A DNA stretch of 64,000 nt, taken from positions 62,001 through 126,000 of the forward strand of contig NZ_JAPNXS010000001.1 in NCBI RefSeq assembly GCF_030397575.1. Reading direction: 5' to 3'. Position numbers and translations under genes: made by a program. This document shows positions 42,603 to 51,708 of the stretch, piece after piece; position 1 is the first letter of the stretch; each line of letters opens with the position of its first letter. The notes below the pieces were generated by a model that was not told the origin of the DNA, ran no database searches, and was given only the letters and a program-made list of their open reading frames with translations. Source of the stretch: Psychromonas sp. 14N.309.X.WAT.B.A12 (GTDB taxonomy: Bacteria > Pseudomonadota > Gammaproteobacteria > Enterobacterales > Psychromonadaceae).

Positions 42603-45600
42603 ATGACAATCTATCAAGATGACATCAAACTTTTAGAGTCACAGAATATGACTGATGAGTCAGATGGCGGCGGTGCAATGACCAATGTTGAAATCGTATC
42701 AGGTGAGCATAACTCTATATTCCCTGATATTTCCGATCTCGATAGAGCTTATGGTTCAGTAAATATTCGTAGTATACATTTGAAAGTAGATTCTGATACT
42801 GACGAAACCTATTACGGTTCAACGATTGGCCTGTCTGAAATGCCAGAAGATGAAGATGTATCTATCACACTGATGAGCGTTAATGATCCTTATGCAACAC
42901 GTTCTGAGTCTCAAAATATCATTGAAAGCTATTTAACTAAGTCCGCTAAATACTCCGGTGAGCTATACGGTATGCAGTTGTTAGGGCAACGAGCTATTAG
43001 AATCATTCAGCGTTCGTCGGTAGCGGTGCCGTCTGTAGGTGATGTATTGGCGCTGTTTAACCCTGATAATGATGACGAACAATACGTAAAAATAAAGTCT
43101 GTTGAATCTGGAGAGCAAGATTTTACCTATTCAAATGGTAGTTCGGGTATTGATTTTTCTCGTTTGGTCGTTATTTGTGAAATAACTGAACCTCTTAAAT
43201 TTGAATTTATTGGCGTTGCTGCTAGCCCATATGACCCAACCAGTAACTATTCTGCGATCTACGATACAGCAGTGGCAGATGCGGCTAGTTTCTATAGTAC
43301 AAAGAAGCTAGAAGAGGATGCCGCTTTTGGGGCTAGTGCCTTACAGGTTGATTCTATTTACACTCAATTAGTGCCATCAACAACTGTACAAACAGCGCAT
43401 GTTAACCAATCTGTAGTTGGCAATAAAGACGTAACATTAGATGCAGGTAATGGAGAGCTGGTTGATATTCCAATTACTATTGAAACCCAGCAGATAGACA
43501 TCACACTGAATAATCAAGGTTATGTGTATACGCAAACCCTAGTACCGGTCCCTGACGCTGGTACTTTGACTATCTCATATATGGTGCAAGGTAGCTGGTA
43601 TGAACTAACCGATAATGGAGATGGTACGTTAACAGGAGCTAGTGCGAGTTACGGTACGGCACAATATGACGAACTGGGAAATCTATCCATGACTCTAGGT
43701 GCTTTGCCTGATGTGGGCAGTATTATTTTGATGCAATACGCACAGGCAAGTAGTTACTTAAAATTCATTGATGATGTTAATTACACAAGAGAAATTGAGT
43801 TCGAATTTGAGTCTTACGTTAACTATCGTGATTGTACTATTACATGGGGTGAAGATGATGAGTTTACAGCCACCTCTATTGACGGAGTGATATCAGGCGA
43901 TGCTACTGGAGAGATGGGGCTTAACTATTGCATTATTATTCCAACTATCACACCTGCCTCAGATACGGAATTTTATTTTGAGTGGGAGTCTTATAGCTCG
44001 CCTTTAACTTCTTATGAGCAAAACCAAATCTATGACGAGATAGTGAGTATCGAGTCGGTGAATGACCAGGTTAAAGTAAGTCTACCCGCCAATATTAGTG
44101 AGTTAAATGTCAGTTTGGAGTTTAGCGTTTCCTCTGCTGCTACTGAAGTAGTTAGTGGTACCGAGCTTTATATTCCCCGAGATGTAAAAGTTTATGACGA
44201 TGGCCAGGGGGCTTTGTTTTTAGCAGCTAGCTCTAATTCCTCACAACCCCAAGTAGGCATGATTGACTATGTTAGCGGTGAAGTGCTGATTGATGAAGTC
44301 TTTGAAGTCGATTTTACAAAACGTGTTATGACGGCCTACACCTATAGTTATGGAAGTGATGCTCATGGTGGTTCTAAAGTTATTTATAAACAATCAGGGG
44401 TTGAAACCTCAAAACAAAACACAGTTAGCATTGGTGATGTCAATAAGCGCTTTAGCGTAAAATATAACGAACAATCCAGCGTTAATGAAGCATCTTCCGT
44501 TTTTGGTGGCAACTTAACTAAGTCTATGCCTGTATTTGAAGCCGTTATTGAAAATTATAACCAAACTATCATTGATAACAGTTTTTCTTTTTACTTCAAC
44601 GACCGACTAATCAAAGAAAACAGTGGCATATTACTTGATATATCTACTCCAGTCGGGACGCTGGATAAAGAAACTGGCCAACTAACGCTAGACTCTTGGC
44701 CTCAAGGCAACGGGGAGCTGTCAATAAATAGCGGGCTTGTTTACAACGGCGTTGCTCCTTTAACTCAATCAGTGACGTTTTTAACTGCTGGTAACCCAGT
44801 GGTATCTCAGTCTTTAAGTGTGAACGCAAAAGACTTTACGGGCAAGACTATCAATGCAGTGACTGATGAGAGCGGTGTTATTTCTGGTGACAATTTTGAA
44901 GGTTATATTGATATAGACCTTGGTATTGTTACTGTACTTAGTGATGAACTACTGGATACCGCCTCAATCTACTACAACTGCGTTTCTTATAGTTACTTGG
45001 CATTATCGTCGGATATTTTAGGTTTAGACACGATTAAACTCCCAAGCGATGGGAAAGTGCCAATTTATAGATCGGGTGATGTGTGTGTTGTGCATCAAGA
45101 TGAGTCTCTAGAAATTGAGGTCACTGAAAATGAAACACTACAACTACCTCATGTGCGCTTAGTTGAATTGTCAGCGACAGGTGTTGAATATAGCGTCGAT
45201 TTAGATGCAGGCTTAGTCACCTTTCTAGAAAGTGGCACAGCCGAAATTGATTACCGGTTTGAAGACATATTCTTAGTTGCTGGCGTTGATATTTCGGGCG
45301 TTATCAAAACAGCTCGCCCACTTTCACATGCTTATGATGCAGATAAAGCTAAAGTTGCCAGTGTGTTAGTCGCTGATGATTTATTTTCCCGATATACCAA
45401 TTTCTTTGATCAAAAAACTTGGACTGGTGACTTCAGCGAAAGCTTAATTGGCGATGAAGCAACCGTAGCTTATAACGATACTTTGTATCCTATTGAAGTC
45501 ACTAATGATGGTTGTATTACTGAACGAATGGCCATTGTTTTTACTACTTCAACAGCATTTAAACTCATTGGAGAAAATATTGGGCAAATCGCTGTTGGTG

Positions 45601-45836
45601 ACATCAATACGACTTTTGCACCGATAAACCCTGTATCAGGGAAGCCTTACTTCACATTGAACCATCTGGGGTGGGGAGCAGGATGGTCAGCTGGCAACGT
45701 AGTGCGTTTCGACACTTACGGAGCGGTGTATCAGTTAAACCTAATCAGAACAATACTTCAAAGCGATTCAACGACTGCTGCAAAAAGCGATCAATTCGCT
45801 ATCCAAGTTCGTGGCAATATTAATAACGATATTTAA
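42603..45836 (+). CDS. Large tail-tip/baseplate protein, unknown family
   Basis: 1077 aa, acidic, almost entirely beta with several repeats of the type ...YTQTLVPVPDAGTLTISYMV..., consistent with stacked beta-sandwich modules. It starts directly at the preceding stop. In the phage tail order it occupies the place of lambda H-M-L or J-like proteins. I cannot name the family; a tip or baseplate role is inferred from order and composition. Confidence 0.75.
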   Translation: MTIYQDDIKLLESQNMTDESDGGGAMTNVEIVSGEHNSIFPDISDLDRAYGSVNIRSIHLKVDSDTDETYYGSTIGLSEMPEDEDVSITLMSVNDPYATRSESQNIIESYLTKSAKYSGELYGMQLLGQRAIRIIQRSSVAVPSVGDVLALFNPDNDDEQYVKIKSVESGEQDFTYSNGSSGIDFSRLVVICEITEPLKFEFIGVAASPYDPTSNYSAIYDTAVADAASFYSTKKLEEDAAFGASALQVDSIYTQLVPSTTVQTAHVNQSVVGNKDVTLDAGNGELVDIPITIETQQIDITLNNQGYVYTQTLVPVPDAGTLTISYMVQGSWYELTDNGDGTLTGASASYGTAQYDELGNLSMTLGALPDVGSIILMQYAQASSYLKFIDDVNYTREIEFEFESYVNYRDCTITWGEDDEFTATSIDGVISGDATGEMGLNYCIIIPTITPASDTEFYFEWESYSSPLTSYEQNQIYDEIVSIESVNDQVKVSLPANISELNVSLEFSVSSAATEVVSGTELYIPRDVKVYDDGQGALFLAASSNSSQPQVGMIDYVSGEVLIDEVFEVDFTKRVMTAYTYSYGSDAHGGSKVIYKQSGVETSKQNTVSIGDVNKRFSVKYNEQSSVNEASSVFGGNLTKSMPVFEAVIENYNQTIIDNSFSFYFNDRLIKENSGILLDISTPVGTLDKETGQLTLDSWPQGNGELSINSGLVYNGVAPLTQSVTFLTAGNPVVSQSLSVNAKDFTGKTINAVTDESGVISGDNFEGYIDIDLGIVTVLSDELLDTASIYYNCVSYSYLALSSDILGLDTIKLPSDGKVPIYRSGDVCVVHQDESLEIEVTENETLQLPHVRLVELSATGVEYSVDLDAGLVTFLESGTAEIDYRFEDIFLVAGVDISGVIKTARPLSHAYDADKAKVASVLVADDLFSRYTNFFDQKTWTGDFSESLIGDEATVAYNDTLYPIEVTNDGCITERMAIVFTTSTAFKLIGENIGQIAVGDINTTFAPINPVSGKPYFTLNHLGWGAGWSAGNVVRFDTYGAVYQLNLIRTILQSDSTTAAKSDQFAIQVRGNINNDI

Positions 45837-45847
45837 GGCAATCAACA

Positions 45848-47032
45848 ATGAAAACATACCCAACTAAATTTTTTGGTAGCAACATGCAAGGTGCACCGCA
45901 AATTTCAGAAGATAGTGCGCAAGGACAAGTAGCCGCACTGTTGAAAGCAGTGTTAGTCGATGGTTTTGGCTCATTAGCGCCCGATTCTATTGTTTTTGAT
46001 GCTGAAAGCTCATTGGCTAAAGCCACGTTCTCAAGTGGGCATTCCTATGTTAATGATTCTGTATTGTTATTTGAAGGGGTAATACCTTCCGATTACAACG
46101 GTGAGCATCGTGTCATAAGTATAACCTCAACAGAGGTTTATTTTGAGCTTGATGATGGCGTGTCGCCTATTGATGCGACAGTAACGGGCTCAGTAAAAGT
46201 AGCCCCTCTTGGATGGTCAATTAGTTATTCTGACGCTAACAATGAGGTTATTATTTTCACCTCAGCGGGTGACCTAGGTAATGTTCATTTTCGCATTGAT
46301 AACAGTGCTTATGATGGGTGGTCAGGGAATTATGCCCGCCTTTGTAAAGTGTCAATGGTTGAAAATGTAACCGATATTGATACGTATGATGAGATCTACA
46401 GCCACTGCTGGCCAGCTACAGCTCGCTATTCTTCAAAAAATTGGAATTTAGTGGGAGATAATCGAATCTTCTACTACATGATGCAGTACGGTGCTAAAGA
46501 TAATTTTGGCGGATTTGTCGTAGGATATATTGATTCTTTAAAAGCTGGGGATAGATATCATTTTATAATGAATCATGTTGAGAATACTAATGTTAGTGAT
46601 AGTGGTTTTGGACGCTGGGATCAAAGTAACAGCTCTAATTATGATTATTACACCTTTTTAGCAAAAAATCATTCAAGTGCACAAAATCGAATAGCTAGAA
46701 AATATCATCAATTAGAAGGTGTTGATACTTGGATGAAGCTTGGAATGTCAAATAATGGTGGAGATACAATGCCTTTGCCAAATCCAGTTAATAATGGATT
46801 TTACATAAATACTCAAAAGCAAATGGTGATGGAATCTGACTCTTCTTTTAGAGGGTATATGCCATTGCTAGTAGAGCCATTATCTGAATATTCAAGTTTA
46901 CACGGAAAAACTTTAGACAACTTACCCGAATTGGAAGGTAGTAAATATGTTTTCTTCAATACCACAAAGGATCATGGTAGCGATATTAGCGAATGTTTAA
47001 TGGGATTTGATATTAGTACTCAAGAGGGTTAA
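45848..47032 (+). CDS. Tail tip or fibre-associated protein, unknown
   Basis: 394 aa, beta-rich, many aromatic and Asn/Ser residues (MMQYGAKDNFGGFVVGYIDS, RWDQSNSSNYDYYTF), as in receptor-contact proteins. It is three bases from the next gene. No recognised domain. Confidence 0.7.
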   Translation: MKTYPTKFFGSNMQGAPQISEDSAQGQVAALLKAVLVDGFGSLAPDSIVFDAESSLAKATFSSGHSYVNDSVLLFEGVIPSDYNGEHRVISITSTEVYFELDDGVSPIDATVTGSVKVAPLGWSISYSDANNEVIIFTSAGDLGNVHFRIDNSAYDGWSGNYARLCKVSMVENVTDIDTYDEIYSHCWPATARYSSKNWNLVGDNRIFYYMMQYGAKDNFGGFVVGYIDSLKAGDRYHFIMNHVENTNVSDSGFGRWDQSNSSNYDYYTFLAKNHSSAQNRIARKYHQLEGVDTWMKLGMSNNGGDTMPLPNPVNNGFYINTQKQMVMESDSSFRGYMPLLVEPLSEYSSLHGKTLDNLPELEGSKYVFFNTTKDHGSDISECLMGFDISTQEG

Positions 47033-47035
47033 TTC

Positions 47036-48172
47036 ATGGCTATTAATGAACTCTATGCGAAAATAACAAGTAAAGAGCCATTGATGTTTGTTAAAGGGGA
47101 GGATGTTTTAACAAATTTGGGTTCCGAAGATTTCACTTTAACTTTATTTGGGAATGCTCCTTCACTTAAGAATACCACAAATGGGGTGGTAGCCTCTTTT
47201 GATGGCGACTCTTATATAGAGCTAAAAAATAACGTCGCTAACAGATCTGGGGACCCATCTAATGGTTTTACTGTTGAAGCTTTATTTCACTGTAATGAAC
47301 GTAGGACTTACGCAAGAATATTCGATGTTGGCGATGGCAATGGAAGCAATAAAAATAGCAACGACATATTTTGTGTTGCGACTTCTGGAGTTGCAGATGA
47401 CTATGATACTTATGTTGCAGGTCATCATGTAGGCCGCGATTATATCGGTGAGCTTACTCATTACTTAGGAAGAATTGATTCTAACGGAAATGTCGATTGT
47501 TTTATTAACGGTGTCTTTGTTGGAACAACTAGTGGTAGAAATCCAAATATATCTTTGTCTGATGGTAATATAATGAACTCTTTAAATCGGTCTAGTGGCA
47601 GTTCAGATGAAATAGGATACGGTCATTTAGCTTATTGTGTATTGCACAGCAGAGAACTAACTGACGAAGAGGTCGACTCGCACGTTCAAGAGTTAGAAGG
47701 GTTAACTTATGATGTGTCCACGACTTATATAATATCATTACTGGGGCCTGTAGGTTTATCTGATGGCTTTTTGTGGGCTAATAAACAAACAAAAGAAGAA
47801 GCCAATAATTACTCTAATGAAGTTCAAACTCTGCATGTTGATACCGTTTCAACTTTAGTTTTGAAGAGTGGGAACTATAAAAACATAATTAATCAGGACG
47901 GTGAAAGTCGTGCCATGGGGTACTTTGAAAGTAAGGTGCTAATTCAGGACATACCAGCTCCTAATAGAAAGGTCATGTGCTTCACTCAATACGGCCAATT
48001 ACTTGATGAAACGTATTCTGATAGCAGTGGGAAGTATCGTTTTGACCACCTATTGCTAGACACCAAATACCTGTTTGTGGCTCAAGATAATCAAGAAACA
48101 CCTAACACTCCTCCAGAATATCAAGCTGTTGCGGCTGGATTCCAATCTGCAACCCCTTACGTTAAGGATTAA
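47036..48172 (+). CDS. LamG/concanavalin-like tail protein
   Basis: 378 aa. The N-terminal part (about 20-220) looks like a LamG/laminin-type jelly roll (VASFDGDSYIELKNN, FTVEALFHCNE, DSNGNVDCFINGVFVGTTSG). The C-terminal 80 residues (DIPAPNRKVMCFTQYGQLLD...DSSGKYRFDHL) resemble a carboxypeptidase-regulatory-like beta domain frequent in these phage operons. Likely carbohydrate or surface binding. Confidence 0.75.
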   Translation: MAINELYAKITSKEPLMFVKGEDVLTNLGSEDFTLTLFGNAPSLKNTTNGVVASFDGDSYIELKNNVANRSGDPSNGFTVEALFHCNERRTYARIFDVGDGNGSNKNSNDIFCVATSGVADDYDTYVAGHHVGRDYIGELTHYLGRIDSNGNVDCFINGVFVGTTSGRNPNISLSDGNIMNSLNRSSGSSDEIGYGHLAYCVLHSRELTDEEVDSHVQELEGLTYDVSTTYIISLLGPVGLSDGFLWANKQTKEEANNYSNEVQTLHVDTVSTLVLKSGNYKNIINQDGESRAMGYFESKVLIQDIPAPNRKVMCFTQYGQLLDETYSDSSGKYRFDHLLLDTKYLFVAQDNQETPNTPPEYQAVAAGFQSATPYVKD

Positions 48173-48174
48173 CC

Positions 48175-48540
48175 ATGGCCCTTACTTTTTCAAATGAAAT
48201 TAAAACAGCTAGATTACAGGCGTTTTGTGATGCTCTAGATGCAAGCGAAAGTGTTTTACGAGTGTTTAATGCAGAGCAAGAAACTGTATGTGATTTGCTT
48301 GTACCTTCACCATCAAAATTGAGTATTGAGAATGGAGTGTTAACACTTAATAATTTTGATGAGTCAATGGTGTTGTTAAATGCGACTGCCACGAACGCAG
48401 CAATCATACAAGATGAAAAACAGCTTGTGTCTATGAACGTCGGTGATGCAGATTCAAACGCCGATTTAAAGCTACCCTCAACCACTCTTTATAGCGGCTC
48501 ATTATTGCGCTTAAACGGATGGACTCTTACTGAATTATAA
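48175..48540 (+). CDS. Small tail protein, unknown
   Basis: 121 aa starting 2 bp after the preceding stop (MALTFSNEIKTARLQAFCDA). The pattern LQAFCDALDASESVLRVFNAEQETVCDLL suggests a small alpha/beta fold, as in short phage proteins following adsorption modules. No function known. Confidence 0.7.
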   Translation: MALTFSNEIKTARLQAFCDALDASESVLRVFNAEQETVCDLLVPSPSKLSIENGVLTLNNFDESMVLLNATATNAAIIQDEKQLVSMNVGDADSNADLKLPSTTLYSGSLLRLNGWTLTEL

Positions 48541-48551
48541 GAAGCTAGGCG

Positions 48552-50594
48552 ATGAAGTTTACTAAAATTTGGACGAATACAGGAGAGTTAAACTTTGATA
48601 GTGATGTATCCATCGTTGATATCAGTGCTACTCATCGTTTATCTAAACCTGTTTCTACTGCGACACTTCAGCCTAATAATCGTTACCAGAATGATGGTCG
48701 TTTAAATTTTTATAGTAATAGTCAAAATGGTGTTCTCAATTTTGGCGTTGAAAGTACGGCAACAGTTCAGCCTACAATTGTAGATGCTATTGGAATCAGT
48801 TCTACCTCCATAGTGAAAAGCACCGCTATTTTATCGAGCATCATTGACCTTACTATTGGCGAAAGTGTATCTGTAAAAGGCCTTGCTGATGCTGTTCTAA
48901 TAATTGAGTTGTCTGCTGAACACTCTTATCCATCTAATGTTTCAGAGCACACTTTCACTTTTGATATAAATGTTAATAGAGGCAATTCAACACAAATTAG
49001 TAGTAAATTTGAAAACGCGACTGGACTAAAAAGCAGTGTTTATAGTCCATTTGAAGATAATGAAAAATTTTTGGTTAAAATGGAACATGGAGTTATACAA
49101 GCATCAGGATTAGATAGAGAGGTATTATCATATCAATCGAAAATGATCGATGTAGATAGGGGAATTACAGAGCCAGTTATACATGGGATAAAAATCCATC
49201 AGAATATAAGTGACAATAACGATACTCTAATTAAGTCACAAACTGATGTGCTATTTGAGTTGCAAGAATGTGTTTATTTATCACCACCTTTATTGCGCTC
49301 ATCTTACTTTCTACCACCTCGATTAACGCAAAGCTTGCAATCAGATTGGCAAAAAGCAGGTGGAGTCAATACTGATACAGCTGCCTATTTTGAAAATGGT
49401 TTGCCAATAAAAAGCACCTGGTTAAATCGCTTTGAAAACGGAATTAACCCAACATTACTAAGGCCTTATGATCCACCTACGATAGAGCCTGAACCAGAAC
49501 CAATAAAAAGCACTTTAGAGTTTAAAAAACTTTGGGACTCAACAGGAATTCTTGACTTTTTACCTATAGAACTGGATGCATTAATCATTATGAATGAAAT
49601 ACAAATTTATATTGTCGATGATAATGGCGATAAAATAGAAATACATCCTATTAATGCATCAATCAGCTTTGATATTGATTCATTTGTCTGGACGTTTAGC
49701 GGCCAACTTTATGGCAGCGATAATTTAGCATTATTAACTTATCGTGCTGTGTTTGAAATCAACGTAAATGGCCATCAATTTTTATTCACATTACGTGAAT
49801 TTAAAAAAGCTAATTCGTTTGCTCAAGACTCTTATTCATTTACTTGTGTTACAAATTCGCAGTGGTTAGGGCAACCTTATGCGACCCTTCATACAGGTGT
49901 AGTTGATGAGGTTGTTGGTGCCTGGCAATTAGTAGAAGAAAAGTTAGCGACAGAAAACTTTATGCTTGAAAGAACGCTAACACCAGAATGGACATTAGAA
50001 GCTGATTCATTTAGCTATTTAAATAAATCGGCTATAGAAATTGCACAACAAGTCGCAGAGGCAAGTGGCGCAATTATTCAACCAGATAGTTTACTTGATA
50101 TCATCCACATTCAACCGCGCTATAAAGTCAGCCCGTGGAATTGGTCATCGTTAACAGATGAGGAATGCGATCATGTTATTAGTGCAGATTACATCGATAC
50201 GCAATCAAGCACTGATAATACAACGCCACAAATTAATTATGCATTGATCAGTGGTGAAACACATGGAGTGATTACTGAAGCAATTAAAATAGGTACTGCG
50301 GGCAATTTGCGTGCAACTGATGTATTAAGTTCATTATCTCAAGACCATAATGTTAATGCAGAATTAGCCCGTAATTTGATGGGTGACAGTGGTGCACAAG
50401 AAGTATTAGGTATTTCGGTTCCACTATTAACTCCTGAATCATCATTTAGCTTAGTGTTGCCAGGTGAGATTGTGCGTGTCGTTTATGCAGAATCAACCAT
50501 CACTGGTTTATGTCTCAGCAATGCATTACCTCTTCAGTCAATCACTGACATATCACAAAATATTTCATTGGAGTTAAATAATGGCTACGACTAA
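48552..50594 (+). CDS. Baseplate hub-like tail protein
   Basis: 680 aa. A short motif occurs twice, at the N-terminus (MKFTKIWTNTGELNFDSDV) and near residue 320 (LEFKKLWDSTGILDFLPIEL). The C-terminal half (from about 345) has hub-like features: DIDSFVWTFSGQLYGSDNLAL, FSYLNKSAIEIAQQVAEASG and VLPGEIVRVVY, typical of gp27/gpD-like hub proteins. The N-terminal half is unrecognised. It overlaps the last gene by 14 bp. Confidence 0.7.
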   Translation: MKFTKIWTNTGELNFDSDVSIVDISATHRLSKPVSTATLQPNNRYQNDGRLNFYSNSQNGVLNFGVESTATVQPTIVDAIGISSTSIVKSTAILSSIIDLTIGESVSVKGLADAVLIIELSAEHSYPSNVSEHTFTFDINVNRGNSTQISSKFENATGLKSSVYSPFEDNEKFLVKMEHGVIQASGLDREVLSYQSKMIDVDRGITEPVIHGIKIHQNISDNNDTLIKSQTDVLFELQECVYLSPPLLRSSYFLPPRLTQSLQSDWQKAGGVNTDTAAYFENGLPIKSTWLNRFENGINPTLLRPYDPPTIEPEPEPIKSTLEFKKLWDSTGILDFLPIELDALIIMNEIQIYIVDDNGDKIEIHPINASISFDIDSFVWTFSGQLYGSDNLALLTYRAVFEINVNGHQFLFTLREFKKANSFAQDSYSFTCVTNSQWLGQPYATLHTGVVDEVVGAWQLVEEKLATENFMLERTLTPEWTLEADSFSYLNKSAIEIAQQVAEASGAIIQPDSLLDIIHIQPRYKVSPWNWSSLTDEECDHVISADYIDTQSSTDNTTPQINYALISGETHGVITEAIKIGTAGNLRATDVLSSLSQDHNVNAELARNLMGDSGAQEVLGISVPLLTPESSFSLVLPGEIVRVVYAESTITGLCLSNALPLQSITDISQNISLELNNGYD

Positions 50595-50820
50595 TATAAC
50601 TAAGCAATTTAAAAGTTTAATAACAGATACCATTCGGTTTAGAGCAACAGTTTTGCAAATAGATGAAGCATTATCACGTGTAAAGGTTGAGTGGGGAGAG
50701 TCGCAACAATGGGTAACATCAACACTTTCATTGACTGTAGGTGATCAAGTTTGCGTTGAAGATACGAACGTTATTAGTAAGTTGCCTAGCTTGGATTTTG
50801 CGAGTTTAGAGGTAAATTAA
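50581..50820 (+). CDS. Last tail gene, small unknown protein
   Basis: 79 aa (FRATVLQIDEALSRVKVEWG, TSTLSLTVGDQVCVEDTNVI), probably one OB-like beta barrel as in baseplate spike N-termini. It starts inside the hub gene and ends 21 bp before the right arm site. It terminates the late operon. Confidence 0.7.
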   Translation: MATTNITKQFKSLITDTIRFRATVLQIDEALSRVKVEWGESQQWVTSTLSLTVGDQVCVEDTNVISKLPSLDFASLEVN

Positions 50821-50841
50821 TAATTTTTAGTCGAAATATTT

Positions 50842-50862
50842 ATGGGGTCAAATAGGGGTCAA
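50842..50862 (+). promoter_or_regulatory. Candidate integrase arm site (right)
   Basis: ATGGGGTCA-aa-TAGGGGTCAA, about 105 bp inside the right core. In the excised circle it and its left partner would flank the core as direct repeats. Confidence 0.5.
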
Positions 50863-50967
50863 AAGTTTACATAAATACATATGATTTAATGTAATACTAA
50901 AATTGGAAAATAGCTTCAACCCTAGTGATATATAGTATCTTGTGATTTTAATAGCCCAGTTGGGACT

Positions 50968-50990
50968 AGGCTTCAAAATGCCATTCTAGG
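50968..50990 (+). repeat. attR core repeat
   Basis: AGGCTTCAAAATGCC then ATTCTAGG, the right-hand copy of the core. It would still encode GFKMPF-stop if read in the YbaB frame, but has no upstream gene, so it marks the distal prophage end. Confidence 0.9.
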
Positions 50991-51012
50991 TTTAACCACC
51001 TAATACCCTTTA

Positions 51013-51061
51013 AAAAAAGCTTGGTTCGATTTGTAAAATAAACAAATCACCAAGCTTTTTT
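51013..51061 (+). terminator. Host terminator behind attR (originally after ybaB)
   Basis: A long hairpin: AAAAAAGCTTGGT / ACCAAGCTTTTTT outer stem with GATTTGT / ACAAATC inner stem and a T-run. Located 23 bp after the core, it would have ended ybaB transcripts before integration. Confidence 0.85.
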
Positions 51062-51112
51062 GCTTTTAAAAGCAAAATAACCCTGCTATTTTTTAGATTA
51101 TTCACTCAATTA

Positions 51113-51204
51113 AGCGACACATCTTGTAAGGCGAGTTAGCCGACAGGGTAGCATCAGGAGCGGAAGAGTTCTGCGATTCCTTTTGTCAGCCTGCATCTTT
51201 TGAA
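51113..51204 (-). repeat. Dispersed repeat copy 1
   Basis: Contains ACACATCTT, AGCGGAAGAG-t-TCTGCGATTCC and CAGCCTGCATCTTTTGA. The reverse complement is found at 60391-60490. Non-coding, with CATCTT at both ends, MITE- or REP-like in appearance. Confidence 0.75.
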
Positions 51205-51352
51205 GTCATTCCATCAATTGTCGTTGACCTTAACTATGCTAAAACATCTGTCTCAATCCCGCCTTAATCCAACAACAGCCTTTTAAATGTCATGTAATTT
51301 AGGTAACTTATTCTATGTTATCGTTAATTCAACAAACGAAAGGAACCGTATC

Positions 51353-51622
51353 ATGCTAAAAGTCAGCTTAATGTTACTCATCGCAACACTGTCGTTTTCT
51401 GTGCAAGCTCGTCAAGGTGAATTTGTAAGATGTTTAGACGGTTTAGCTAGCTTGGGCGATATCCGCAGTAACGTTGATTCAATTTGTGGTAAACCGATAC
51501 AAGTCTACAAAGTAAAACGTAATGACGGCACAAAAATCCAACAAGCTGTTTATAAAATTAAAGGTAAACTCTATACGCTTACATACCTATCAGGCAAGTT
51601 AACCAAAATAGAATCAGCATAA
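51353..51622 (+). CDS. DUF2845-like small secreted protein
   Basis: 89 aa from the ATG at 51353, preceded by AAAGGAACC. Signal peptide MLKVSLMLLIATLSFSVQA. The mature part has VRCLDGLASLGDIRSNVDSICGKPIQVYK, a two-Cys pattern like DUF2845 proteins. Periplasmic; function unknown. Upstream in-frame text to 51287 is not homologous. Confidence 0.72.
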   Translation: MLKVSLMLLIATLSFSVQARQGEFVRCLDGLASLGDIRSNVDSICGKPIQVYKVKRNDGTKIQQAVYKIKGKLYTLTYLSGKLTKIESA

Positions 51623-51708
51623 AGTCACAAGGATTATCAATCTATCTAGGAGTTCGATACTATTAGCAATCTTTAATTCCAATCAACCCAGCACAGATAG
51701 ATGCCAAT

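Larger units (their letters stand above)
10405..50990. mobile_element. Lambda-like siphophage prophage integrated in ybaB 3' end
   Basis: Bounded by a 23-bp near-perfect direct repeat (10405-10427 and 50968-50990). Contents in order: integrase, leftward early genes, CI immunity operon, rightward replication operon, antiterminator, cargo, lysis cassette, terminase, head and tail genes. All recognisable essential modules appear intact with no stop or frameshift seen in core genes, so it may be inducible (inference). The GpA/Nu1/gpW/lambda-type portal set and the tape measure indicate a long non-contractile tail and cos packaging. The total is about 40.6 kb, a normal size for this group. Confidence 0.96.
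50821..51352. other. Right prophage end and flanking non-coding DNA
   Basis: Holds the right arm site, attR core, a host terminator and one copy of a dispersed repeat. No gene; a possible frame from 51287 is only the N-terminal extension of the next gene. Confidence 0.8.
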
